From Pseudolysobacter sp964466115 (GTDB lineage Bacteria; Pseudomonadota; Gammaproteobacteria; Xanthomonadales; Rhodanobacteraceae): a stretch of 64,000 nucleotides of DNA. A program made the position numbers and the translations under genes. The notes below the pieces were generated by a model. The model was not told where the DNA came from. It saw only the letters and a list, made by a program, of their open reading frames with translations, and did not search any database. Below are positions 44,874 through 52,747 of the stretch, piece after piece (position 1 is the stretch's first letter; the number at the start of each line of letters is the position of its first letter). Location: assembly GCA_964466115.1 (NCBI GenBank), contig CAYXMH010000016.1:3990-67989 (forward strand). The letters run 5' to 3'.

Positions 44874-46706
44874 TTATTCCACCGTCACGGATTTCGCCAA
44901 ATTGCGCGGTTGATCCACATCCGTGCCGCGCAAGACGGCTACGTGGTAGGCCAGCAGCTGCAGCGGCACTGTAAATACGATCGGTCCGATCAAATGCCCG
45001 CCGGAAGCGACCTTCATTAAATAGCCGCGATCGCCGTTTAGCGCCACCTTGGCATCGCTATCGGCAAACACGAACAATTCGCCGCCGCGCGCATGCACCT
45101 CTTCTAAGTTGGATTTTAATTTTTCCAGCAACGGGTTGTTCGGCGCTACGGCTATCACCGGCATGTCCTCATCGACCAGCGCCAACGGGCCGTGCTTAAG
45201 CTCACCGGCCGGATATGCCTCGGCGTGGATATAGGAAATTTCCTTCAATTTAAGCGCCGCTTCCATCGCGACCGGATACATAGCGCCGCGGCCAAGAAAC
45301 AGTGCGTGGTGCTTTTGAACGAAACGTTCGGCGAGTGCTGCGATCTCCGGCTCCAAAGCCAAAACCTCCGTCAGTACGCGCGGCAACGTGGTTAATTCAT
45401 TCACCAGCTGCGTATAAACCGTTTGATCCATTCCGTTGCAACGCGCGAGCTCCAATACCAAAAGCGCAAGCGCCGCCAGTTGGGTGGTGAACGCTTTGGT
45501 TGAAGCCACGCCGATTTCAGGGCCCGCGCGCGTCATCAGCACCAGATCCGACTCGCGCACCAAGGTCGATTCCGGCATATTGCAAATGGCCAGCGCACCC
45601 GCATAACCGCGCAATTTGCCTTCGCGCAGCGCCGCTAAGGTATCGGCGGTTTCCCCGGACTGGGAAATGGCGATAAACAACGTATCCGGTTGCACCACTC
45701 CTTTGCGATAGCGGTACTCGCTGGCAACTTCGACGGCGCAAGAGATTCCGGCGAGCTCCTCAAGCCAGTAACGCGCCACCATCCCCGCGTGGTAACTGGT
45801 GCCGCATGCGACAATTTGCACATGGTGGATGCGCGCCAGCAGCTGGTCGGCATCCACGCCGAAAATATTCGGCAATACGCGCCCGCCAGCAATGCGGCCT
45901 TCCAGCGTATCGGCCACCGCCGCTGGCTGCTCGAAAATTTCCTTCAACATGTAATGGCGATAGGCACCGCGCTCGACCGCGTCGGCCTTGAATTCGCTGC
46001 GTTTGATCGGGCGTTGCGCCGCTGCACCATTCGCCGCGCAAATTCGCATGCGATCGCAACTGATCTCGACCACATCGCCTTCTTCGAGATAAATAAAACG
46101 ATTGGTGACCTTGATTAACGCTTGAGCATCGGATCCAAGAAAATACTCGCCATCGCCCACCCCAACCACCAATGGGCTGCCGCAGCGCGCACCCACCACA
46201 TTTTGCGGTTGCTCGGCACTGATCACGGCGATCGCGAATGCGCCGTGCAACCTCCTGGTGGCGGCTTGCACCGATGCGAACAAACTTTGGCCCTTGGCCA
46301 TTTCAGATCGCACTAAATGCGCGATGACTTCGGTGTCGGTGGCGGAGGTGAATACGTACCCTTGCGCCATCAGTTCGGCTCTTAATTCGGCGTGGTTTTC
46401 GATGATGCCATTGTGCACAACGGCTACGGCATCATCGGATACGTGCGGATGCGCATTGAGGGTGTTCGGGGCGCCGTGCGTAGCCCAGCGCGTATGCGCA
46501 ATACCGGTATGGCCGGCGATGGGCGCTTCGTGGTAGAGCGCCTCCAATTCGTGCACTTTGCCGCGGGTGCGTAGGCGCTCAAGATGCTGACCCACGATCA
46601 ACGAGATGCCGGCGGAATCGTAACCGCGGTATTCCAGCGCTTTCAGGCCGTTCAGCAGGATCGGAACAACATCACGTTGGGCGGCGGCGGCAACGATTCC
46701 GCACAT
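44874..46706 (-). CDS. glmS: Glutamine-fructose-6-phosphate aminotransferase GlmS
   Basis: 610 residues, full-length. The N-terminal glutaminase domain begins MCGIVAAAAQRD with catalytic Cys2 after Met removal and has LEYRGYDSAGI and HTRWATHGAPN. Two SIS domains follow (ACGTSYHAGMVARYWLE; ISQSGETADTLAALR; LGRGAMYPVAMEAALKLKE). The C-terminus ends in KSVTVE, the family-typical tail. It makes glucosamine-6-phosphate, first step to UDP-GlcNAc for peptidoglycan and LPS. AAGGA precedes the ATG. The next gene on this strand starts 39 bp downstream. Confidence 0.97.
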   Translation of the reverse strand: MCGIVAAAAQRDVVPILLNGLKALEYRGYDSAGISLIVGQHLERLRTRGKVHELEALYHEAPIAGHTGIAHTRWATHGAPNTLNAHPHVSDDAVAVVHNGIIENHAELRAELMAQGYVFTSATDTEVIAHLVRSEMAKGQSLFASVQAATRRLHGAFAIAVISAEQPQNVVGARCGSPLVVGVGDGEYFLGSDAQALIKVTNRFIYLEEGDVVEISCDRMRICAANGAAAQRPIKRSEFKADAVERGAYRHYMLKEIFEQPAAVADTLEGRIAGGRVLPNIFGVDADQLLARIHHVQIVACGTSYHAGMVARYWLEELAGISCAVEVASEYRYRKGVVQPDTLFIAISQSGETADTLAALREGKLRGYAGALAICNMPESTLVRESDLVLMTRAGPEIGVASTKAFTTQLAALALLVLELARCNGMDQTVYTQLVNELTTLPRVLTEVLALEPEIAALAERFVQKHHALFLGRGAMYPVAMEAALKLKEISYIHAEAYPAGELKHGPLALVDEDMPVIAVAPNNPLLEKLKSNLEEVHARGGELFVFADSDAKVALNGDRGYLMKVASGGHLIGPIVFTVPLQLLAYHVAVLRGTDVDQPRNLAKSVTVE

Positions 46707-46766
46707 GACTGGTCCTTAAAAAATTTCGCAAGACCGCTATTGTAATGCAATCCCAGCGCAGTGCGG

Positions 46767-47774
46767 TTACACCGCGTAAAATTCGCGGTACCAATCGACA
46801 AAACGGCGAATGCCGACTTCAATCGGCGTGTTGGGCGCATAACCGGTATCGCGCGCCAACTCGGCAACGTCGGCGTAGGTGTCCGGCACATCTCCAGGTT
46901 GCAACGGCAGCAGGTTTTTTTGCGCCGGTTTCCCTAAGCATTGCTCCAGCACATCGATGTAGCGGCTGAGCTGCACCGGCGCATGGTTGCCGATGTTGTA
47001 AACGCGATAGGGTGCGGATGAGGTGGCCGGGGTTGGGTTTAGCGAATCAAAACTTGGATCGCCGATGGGGGCTCGATCGAGCACGCGAATCACGCCCTCA
47101 ATGATATCGTCGATGTAGGTGAAATCGCGCGTATGGTTGCCGTAATTGAATACGTCAATCGGCTCGCCTTTGAGGATCTTTCGGGTAAACGTAAATAACG
47201 CCATATCCGGCCGCCCCCACGGGCCATACACCGTGAAGAACCGCAAACCGGTGGTTGGAATATTGTATAAATGGCTATAAGTATGTGCCATCAGCTCATT
47301 GGCTTTCTTGGTCGCCGCATAAAGGCTTACCGGATGGTCCACACTGTGCTGCACCGAAAACGGTAGGCGCTTATTCGATCCGTAGACCGAGCTTGACGAG
47401 GCGTAAACCAAATGCTCGATCTTGGCGTGGCGGCAGCATTCCAGAACATTGATAAACCCAACGATATTGCTGTCGATATAAGCGTAAGGATTTTCCAACG
47501 AGTAACGCACACCGGCTTGAGCGGCAAGGTTGACGACACGCTGCGGCGCAAATTTGGCGAAGGCAGATTCGATAGCAGTACGGTCTTGCAAATCGGCTGT
47601 GATGTGCTGATAACGGGACTGTTTCAGCAGACGATCGAGCCGCGCCTGTTTTAAGCGTACGTCGTAGTAAGGATTGAGATTATCGAACCCCAGCACATCA
47701 TCGCCGCGCGCAAGCAAGCGTTCACTTAAGGCCGCACCGATAAACCCAGCAGAGCCGGTCACCAACACTTTCAT
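46767..47774 (-). CDS. UDP-glucuronate 4-epimerase-like SDR enzyme
   Basis: 335 residues, extended SDR family. NAD-binding motif VLVTGSAGFIGAALSERLL, the family-specific LGFDNLNPYYDVRLKQARL, serine/threonine and tyrosine of the active site in YASSSSVYGSN and SLYAATKKANELMAHTYS, and FFTVYGPWGRPDMALFTFT. This pattern fits CapI/GalE-type UDP-glucuronate 4-epimerases, yielding UDP-galacturonate. It lies next to a UDP-sugar dehydrogenase on the same strand, so both probably supply uronic acids for a surface polysaccharide. Confidence 0.87.
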   Translation of the reverse strand: MKVLVTGSAGFIGAALSERLLARGDDVLGFDNLNPYYDVRLKQARLDRLLKQSRYQHITADLQDRTAIESAFAKFAPQRVVNLAAQAGVRYSLENPYAYIDSNIVGFINVLECCRHAKIEHLVYASSSSVYGSNKRLPFSVQHSVDHPVSLYAATKKANELMAHTYSHLYNIPTTGLRFFTVYGPWGRPDMALFTFTRKILKGEPIDVFNYGNHTRDFTYIDDIIEGVIRVLDRAPIGDPSFDSLNPTPATSSAPYRVYNIGNHAPVQLSRYIDVLEQCLGKPAQKNLLPLQPGDVPDTYADVAELARDTGYAPNTPIEVGIRRFVDWYREFYAV

Positions 47775-47790
47775 ACAAATTTGCTCGTTG

Positions 47791-47859
47791 CAGGGTGGGC
47801 TTTATGCCCACCGAAGTCATTCGACAATAAAGATCGGTGAGCTGAAACCCACCCTACAG
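47791..47859. repeat. GTAGGGTGGGC-family palindromic repeat, copy 1
   Basis: Arm CAGGGTGGGCTTTATGCCCA (47791-47810), itself a GGTGGGC/GCCCACC hairpin, faces a degenerate copy at 47834-47859 ending CCCACCCTACAG. It lies in the 106-bp gap between the dehydrogenase stop and the epimerase start. It shares the ends GGGTGGG and CCCACCCTAC with the element at 52661-52724. Confidence 0.65.
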
Positions 47860-47880
47860 ATCATTTAAATTTTAGGGTGA

Positions 47881-49173
47881 CTATAAACGATCGTCCACCC
47901 GGTCGCGTGGAAATACTTGCTTTACATCGAACAATACTGCACTTGGCTTACCGAAGGCGCGAATACCTAATGCGCCTAGGTTTTGAAATTCGCGGTGCGC
48001 TACGGCCAAAATAATGGCGTCATACTTGCCGGGAGGCGGTAGCGTCACCAGTTCAAGTCCGTAAATGCGTTGCGCTTCAATGGTATCGACCCAAGGGTCA
48101 TGCACATCGACGTTGACATGATGGTTACGCAGCTCATGCACCACATCGATCACGCGGGTATTGCGCAAATCAGGGCAATTCTCCTTAAACGCCAAGCCTA
48201 AGATCAGTACATTAGCAGTGGCGATGGGAATATGTTTTTTGTACAGAAGTTGTATTACTCGAGTTGCAACGTGCACACCCATGCCATCGTTGATGCGTCG
48301 GCCCGCGAGGATCATCTCCGGTTCATAACCGATCTGCTGCGCCTTGTGGGTGAGATAAAAAGGATCGACACCGATACAATGGCCGCCGACTAAACCTGGG
48401 CGAAAAGGCAAGAAATTCCATTTTGTGCCGGCGGCTTCGAGCACCTCGCCGGTGTCGATGCCCAGACGGTGGAAGATCATCGCCAGCTCGTTAATCAGCG
48501 CGATATTAAGATCCCGCTGTGTGTTTTCGATCACTTTGGCCGCCTCCGCCACGCGGATGCTGGAGGCTTTAAAGGTGCCGGCGGTGATGATCTGCCGATA
48601 CAATTGATCGACAAATTCTGCGATTTCCGGGGTTGAGCCGGAGGTGACTTTGACGATTGCTTGCAGGCGGTGTTGTTTATCGCCGGGGTTGATGCGCTCT
48701 GGGCTGTAGCCGCAATAAAAATCGCGGTTGTATTTTAATTTCGATTCTTCCTCGAGGATAGCAACGCAGATTTCCTCGGTGGCGCCGGGATAAACGGTCG
48801 ATTCGTAAATGACGACGGTGCCCGGTTTCAATAGGCGCCCGACGCTGCGGCTGGCGGATTCCAAAGCGCTAAGATCGGGTCGCTTTAGGACGTCGATCGG
48901 CGTCGGTACCGTGACGATAAATACGTTGCATTGGGCAAGTTCAGCCGGATCATTGCTGAAATGCAGTTTGTTTGCTTGACGAATATCTTCGGCGCTGACT
49001 TCTTGAGTATGATCTGTGCCGGTACGCAATTCGGCGATACGTTCTTCGCTGATATCAAAGCCCACGGTAGTGAATCTTTGCCCAAACGCCGCAGCCAACG
49101 GCAGGCCGACGTAGCCCAAACCGATAATGCCAAGACGAAGATCAGACAAATTCGGTGGTAAGGCGGAGGACAT
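47881..49173 (-). CDS. Nucleotide sugar dehydrogenase (TviB/WbpO-like)
   Basis: 430 residues, UDP-glucose/GDP-mannose dehydrogenase family. NAD-binding LGIIGLGYVGLPLAAAFGQR, the middle-domain VIYESTVYPGATEEICVAIL, YCGYSPERINPGDKQH, and the catalytic cysteine in GLVGGHCIGVDPFYLTHKA. The ERINPGDK and GATEE details favour the UDP-HexNAc dehydrogenase subgroup (TviB, WbpO) over UDP-glucose Ugd; the exact substrate is inferred. It oxidises C6 of a UDP-sugar to the acid using two NAD. Paired with the epimerase. Confidence 0.87.
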   Translation of the reverse strand: MSSALPPNLSDLRLGIIGLGYVGLPLAAAFGQRFTTVGFDISEERIAELRTGTDHTQEVSAEDIRQANKLHFSNDPAELAQCNVFIVTVPTPIDVLKRPDLSALESASRSVGRLLKPGTVVIYESTVYPGATEEICVAILEEESKLKYNRDFYCGYSPERINPGDKQHRLQAIVKVTSGSTPEIAEFVDQLYRQIITAGTFKASSIRVAEAAKVIENTQRDLNIALINELAMIFHRLGIDTGEVLEAAGTKWNFLPFRPGLVGGHCIGVDPFYLTHKAQQIGYEPEMILAGRRINDGMGVHVATRVIQLLYKKHIPIATANVLILGLAFKENCPDLRNTRVIDVVHELRNHHVNVDVHDPWVDTIEAQRIYGLELVTLPPPGKYDAIILAVAHREFQNLGALGIRAFGKPSAVLFDVKQVFPRDRVDDRL

Positions 49174-49259
49174 GCGCTAAGCAACCTGGACGGAAAATAT
49201 CATCAGTTTAGCAGGGCTTAGATAGAGATAGGGTTGGTAGGTGATTGAACATCCATGCG

Positions 49260-49361
49260 ATGCATGCGAAACTGATACCCACAAAAACCAAGGTAACCGG
49301 CGCCAAACCGTCGGTTCAGTGTGCGACATGTCAACGCGAACTGAATTTTATTGAGTCTTGA
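49260..49361 (+). other. Possible thrS leader ORF, 33 codons
   Basis: ATG to TGA frame within the thrS leader. The peptide contains PTKTKVTG: Thr at codons 8, 10 and 13, placed at the 5' arm of the long inverted repeat. There is no good Shine-Dalgarno site (AGGTG is about 17 bases upstream). Translation is unproven; it may be chance. Confidence 0.2.
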
Positions 49362-49410
49362 AGGCTAAGCCGCCGGTTACTGGGCGCTTGGCGCCCTTTT
49401 TATTTTATAC
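49293..49410 (+). promoter_or_regulatory. Structured leader/attenuator upstream of thrS
   Basis: Perfect 10-bp inverted repeat: GTAACCGGCG (49293-49302) with CGCCGGTTAC (49371-49380). It encloses a hairpin TTCAGT/ACTGAA (49315-49320, 49340-49345) topped by GCG/CGC and a 9-nt loop ACATGTCAA with TGT, a threonine anticodon, exactly in the middle. GGCGCCAA at 49299-49306 is perfectly complementary to TTGGCGCC at 49388-49395, the loop and 3' arm of the terminator, so a competing antiterminator is possible. The terminator directly follows. This suggests feedback or tRNA-linked control of thrS. Confidence 0.55.
49382..49406 (+). terminator. Intrinsic terminator-like hairpin before thrS
   Basis: GGGCGC-TTG-GCGCCC followed by TTTTTATTTT: six GC-rich pairs, a 3-nt loop and a T-run. 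It ends 19 bases before the thrS ATG, too close to be a simple boundary, so attenuation is likely. Confidence 0.75.
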
Positions 49411-49425
49411 AAGTTGGTTTTTATC

Positions 49426-51330
49426 ATGGTTGATATCACTCTTCCGGATGGCAGCGTACGCCATTTTGATACGCCCGTAACGGTGGCCGATTTGGCCGCA
49501 TCGATTGGCGCGGGGCTTGCGAAAGCGGCCTTGGCCGGCAAGGTCGATGGTGCGTTGGTCGACACCAGTCATCGCATTGAACACGACGCGCGCGTGGAAA
49601 TCGTCACGGACAAGCATAAGGACGCTTTGGAAATCCTGCGTCACTCTACCGCACATTTGTTGGCGCAAGCGGTGCAGCGTTTATTTCCAAAAGCGCAGGT
49701 GACGATTGGCCCGGTGATCGAAAACGGCTTCTATTACGATTTTTCGTTTGAGCGGCCATTTACGCCGGACGATCTTGCTGCGATCGAACGTGAAATGGAA
49801 AAGATCGTCAAGGAAACGTTGCCGGTAGCGCGCTCGACCATGACGCGTGACGAAGCGGTGCAATTCTTTCGCGGCAAGGGCGAGAAATACAAAGCTGAAA
49901 TTATCGAAAACATTCCGGCCGATCAATCGTTGTCGTTGTACGCACAGGGTGAATTCATCGATCTGTGCCGCGGCCCGCACGTTCCCAACACCGGTCGCTT
50001 GCGCGCGTTTAAATTGATGAAAGTGGCCGGTGCTTATTGGCGTGGCGATTCGAACAACGAAATGCTGCAACGCATTTACGGCACGGCGTGGTTGAACAAA
50101 GCCGATCTCGATGCGTATTTGCACTTATTGGAAGAGGCGGAGAAACGCGATCACCGCAAGCTTGGCAAGGCATTGGATTTATTCCACATGCAAGAAGAGG
50201 CGCCCGGTTTGGTGTTTTGGCATCCGAACGGGTGGGCAGTGTGGCAGGTGATCGAGCAATACATGCGTAAGGTGTATCGCGATAACGGTTATCAGGAAGT
50301 GCGCGGTCCGCAAATTCTCGATCGTTCGTTATGGGAGCGCTCCGGGCATTGGGAAAATTTCAAAGAGAATATGTTCACAACCGCATCGGAAAACCGCGAT
50401 TACGCGATCAAACCGATGAATTGTCCGGGGCATGTACAGATATACAATCACGGTTTGCGCAGTTATCGCGAGTTGCCGTTGCGCTATGGTGAGTTTGGTT
50501 CGTGCCACCGCAACGAAGCGTCCGGTGCCCTACACGGTATCATGCGCGTGCGCGGGTTCACGCAGGACGATGGCCATATTTTTTGCACCGAAGATCAAAT
50601 CCAGGGCGAAGTATCGGCGTTTATCCGCTGCCTGCTTAAGGTGTATACCGATTTTGGATTCAGCGAGGTGCTTTACAAACTTTCCACCCGACCGCCCAAG
50701 CGCGTCGGTTCGGATGAGGTGTGGGACAAAGCCGAGGCGGCGCTGGCGAAAGCGCTCGAAGCGGAAGGCATCGCCTACGAACTTAATCCGGGGGAAGGCG
50801 CTTTCTACGGTCCGAAAATCGAATTTTCGCTGAAAGATTCGTTGGGCCGCGTCTGGCAATGTGGCACGATGCAGGTTGATTTTTCGATGCCGGGGCGACT
50901 TGGGGCTGAATATGTCGCCGAAGATTCCAGTCGACGCACCCCGGTCATGCTGCATCGGGCGATCTTAGGTTCGCTGGAGCGATTTATCGGAATTTTGCTT
51001 GAAAATCATGCCGGTAACTTGCCCGCTTGGTTAGCGCCGGTGCAAGCCATGGTCATGAATATCACCGATCAACAAGCCGAATATGTGCAATCGGTAACGC
51101 AAACCCTTGTAAAACAAGGATTCCGCGTGCAATCCGACTTGAGAAATGAGAAAATTGGCTATAAAATCCGAGAACATACGTTACAGAAAGTCCCGTACCT
51201 GCTCGTGGTCGGCGATCGCGAGAAGGAAAATGGGGGTGTTTCTGTGCGCATGCGCAGTGGGGAAGATCTGGGCAGCATGACGCCAGTCCAGTTCGCCGAG
51301 CGGCTCACCAACGAAACCAAAAACGGTTGA
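49426..51330 (+). CDS. thrS: Threonyl-tRNA synthetase ThrS
   Basis: 634 residues from the ATG at 49426 (MVDITLPDGSVRHF); an upstream TTG adds four residues. TGS domain at 1-60, editing domain with the HSTAHLLAQAVQRLFP zinc site motif, class II core with EVRGPQILDRSLWERSGHW, the catalytic zinc cysteine in KPMNCPGHVQIY, GSCHRNEASGALHG and FTQDDGHIF, and a C-terminal anticodon-binding domain (IREHTLQKVPYLLVVGDRE). First gene of the translation block and preceded by a structured leader with a terminator. The site before the ATG (AGTTGG) is a weak Shine-Dalgarno. Confidence 0.97.
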   Translation: MVDITLPDGSVRHFDTPVTVADLAASIGAGLAKAALAGKVDGALVDTSHRIEHDARVEIVTDKHKDALEILRHSTAHLLAQAVQRLFPKAQVTIGPVIENGFYYDFSFERPFTPDDLAAIEREMEKIVKETLPVARSTMTRDEAVQFFRGKGEKYKAEIIENIPADQSLSLYAQGEFIDLCRGPHVPNTGRLRAFKLMKVAGAYWRGDSNNEMLQRIYGTAWLNKADLDAYLHLLEEAEKRDHRKLGKALDLFHMQEEAPGLVFWHPNGWAVWQVIEQYMRKVYRDNGYQEVRGPQILDRSLWERSGHWENFKENMFTTASENRDYAIKPMNCPGHVQIYNHGLRSYRELPLRYGEFGSCHRNEASGALHGIMRVRGFTQDDGHIFCTEDQIQGEVSAFIRCLLKVYTDFGFSEVLYKLSTRPPKRVGSDEVWDKAEAALAKALEAEGIAYELNPGEGAFYGPKIEFSLKDSLGRVWQCGTMQVDFSMPGRLGAEYVAEDSSRRTPVMLHRAILGSLERFIGILLENHAGNLPAWLAPVQAMVMNITDQQAEYVQSVTQTLVKQGFRVQSDLRNEKIGYKIREHTLQKVPYLLVVGDREKENGGVSVRMRSGEDLGSMTPVQFAERLTNETKNG

Positions 51331-51376
51331 GGTTGGGCGCTGCTCATGACATTTAGCTTGTTGGGAGGATGAACTA

Positions 51377-51895
51377 ATCGCCACAGAAAAAACGACTCGC
51401 CGCAATCGCGAGATCCGCGTTCCAAGCGTCCGCGTGATCGATGCCGAAGGAGAACAGTTAGGGGTGCTGACCAGGGACGAGGCGCTGCAAATCGCCGAAG
51501 AGTCTGGGTTGGATTTGGTCGAAATCGTACCCAATGCCGATCCACCGGTTTGCCGCATCATGGACTTTGGCAAGTTCAAATTCGAAGCGCAGAAGAAAGC
51601 GCACGCGGCGAAAAGAAAACAGAAACTGGTTGAAATTAAAGAAGTGAAATTTCGACCCACCACGGACGATGGCGATTACCAGATCAAGCTGCGCAATATG
51701 CGCCGCTTTTTGGAGGAAGGCGACAAAGTCAAGATCACGGTTCGTTTTAAAGGCCGTGAAATGGCCCACACCGAGCTTGGTGAGGCAATGATTAAGCGTT
51801 TGGTGGCTGATTTAACGGAGAACGCGGTGGTTGAGTCTTATCCGCGGTTAGAGGGCCGGCAAATGGTAATGATGGTGGCACCCAAGAAGAAATAG
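51377..51895 (+). CDS. infC: Translation initiation factor IF-3 with ATC start codon
   Basis: 172 residues from a rare ATC start at 51377, eight bases after GGGAGG. From this start the protein reads (M)ATEKTTRRNREIRV, the expected N-terminus of IF-3. The first standard start in frame, GTG at 51434, would remove 19 conserved residues. Typical elements: GLDLVEIVPNADPPVCRIMD, FGKFKFEAQKKAHAAKRKQK and VKFRPTTDDGDYQIK. Non-ATG starts in infC underlie IF-3 autoregulation in E. coli. The gap to thrS is 46 bp. Confidence 0.95.
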   Translation: MATEKTTRRNREIRVPSVRVIDAEGEQLGVLTRDEALQIAEESGLDLVEIVPNADPPVCRIMDFGKFKFEAQKKAHAAKRKQKLVEIKEVKFRPTTDDGDYQIKLRNMRRFLEEGDKVKITVRFKGREMAHTELGEAMIKRLVADLTENAVVESYPRLEGRQMVMMVAPKKK

Positions 51896-52085
51896 GGTGT
51901 TAAAGAAATAAATGTTGTGTTGCAAAGGCAGCAGTTGCATTCCCTTAGTCCGTTTTTGATTAAGGGTTGTTGGAGCCAGCCTACGTACGCGTGGGCTTTA
52001 AAATTCGCCGATTCGAGCAGGAAGGAAAGCGTGGTGCAAATCACCGCTCGCATCTGTCACAAATTACGTTTTTAAGGAGTAAGTA
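51896..52085 (+). promoter_or_regulatory. infC-rpmI intergenic region with hairpins
   Basis: 190 bp without an ORF. Contains CCCTTA (51942-51947) pairing with TAAGGG (51961-51966) and TGCAA (51921-51925) with TTGCA (51935-51939). In E. coli a structured leader here mediates L20 repression of rpmI-rplT; correspondence is an inference. AAGGAG precedes rpmI. Confidence 0.3.
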
Positions 52086-52283
52086 ATGCCTAAGATGAAA
52101 ACCAACCGGGCCGCTGCTAAGCGGTTTCGGAAAACGGCGTCCGGCAAATTCAAATGCGGACACGCGTTCAAGAGCCATATCTTGACTAAGAAGTCGACCA
52201 AGCGGAAACGCGGACTTCGCGCCCCCAACCATGTACGTGCGGAGGACGCAGGTCGCGTCGCTCGCATGTTGCCGTACGCATAA
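52086..52283 (+). CDS. rpmI: 50S ribosomal protein L35
   Basis: 65 residues, standard length. Starts MPKMKTNRAAAKRFRKTASG and continues KFKCGHAFKSHILTKKSTKR, RGLRAPNHVRAED, all diagnostic of L35. Preceded by AAGGAG seven bases upstream. It is followed 12 bp later by rplT. Confidence 0.97.
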   Translation: MPKMKTNRAAAKRFRKTASGKFKCGHAFKSHILTKKSTKRKRGLRAPNHVRAEDAGRVARMLPYA

Positions 52284-52295
52284 GGGAGATTAGTC

Positions 52296-52655
52296 ATGGC
52301 ACGAGTTAAACGTGGCGTAACCGCACGCCGCCGTCACAAAAAAATCATTGCTAAAGCCAAAGGCTATTACAACGCCAGGCGTAAAGTTTTCCGCGTTGCC
52401 AAGCAAGCGGTAACGCGCGCCGGCCAATACGCCTACATCGGCCGTAAGCAACGCAAACGTCAATTCCGCGCATTGTGGATTGTGCGCATTAATGCCGCCG
52501 CGCGCATGTTCGGTCTGTCGTACAGCCGCCTGATTCATGGCTTGAGCAAGGCCGGCATCACGGTCGACCGTAAGGTCCTGGCCGATATCGCGGTGCACGA
52601 CATCAAAGCGTTCGGAGCGTTGGCCGAAAAAGCGAAAGCTGGCGTAGCGGCGTAA
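52296..52655 (+). CDS. rplT: 50S ribosomal protein L20
   Basis: 119 residues. Diagnostic start MARVKRGVTARRRHKKIIAK, then GYYNARRKVFRVAKQAVTRA, YIGRKQRKRQFRALWIVRIN and YSRLIHGLSKAGITVDRKVL. L20 is an early assembly protein of the 50S subunit and in E. coli represses its own operon. A large palindromic repeat separates it from pheS. Confidence 0.97.
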   Translation: MARVKRGVTARRRHKKIIAKAKGYYNARRKVFRVAKQAVTRAGQYAYIGRKQRKRQFRALWIVRINAAARMFGLSYSRLIHGLSKAGITVDRKVLADIAVHDIKAFGALAEKAKAGVAA

Positions 52656-52660
52656 GACCT

Positions 52661-52724
52661 GTAGGGTGGGCCTTGGCCCACCTTCTCTTGTCGGGTTAAT
52701 TCGGTGGGCCAAGGCCCACCCTAC
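52661..52724. repeat. GTAGGGTGGGC-family palindromic repeat, copy 2 (perfect 22-bp arms)
   Basis: Arms 52661-52682 and 52703-52724 are exact 22-nt inverted repeats around a 20-nt spacer, each arm also self-complementary (GGTGGGC/GCCCACC). It sits between rplT and pheS, inside what is usually one operon, so RNA would form a very stable hairpin there. Confidence 0.85.
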
Positions 52725-52747
52725 GCCCATATATTCTTTACGATCCG

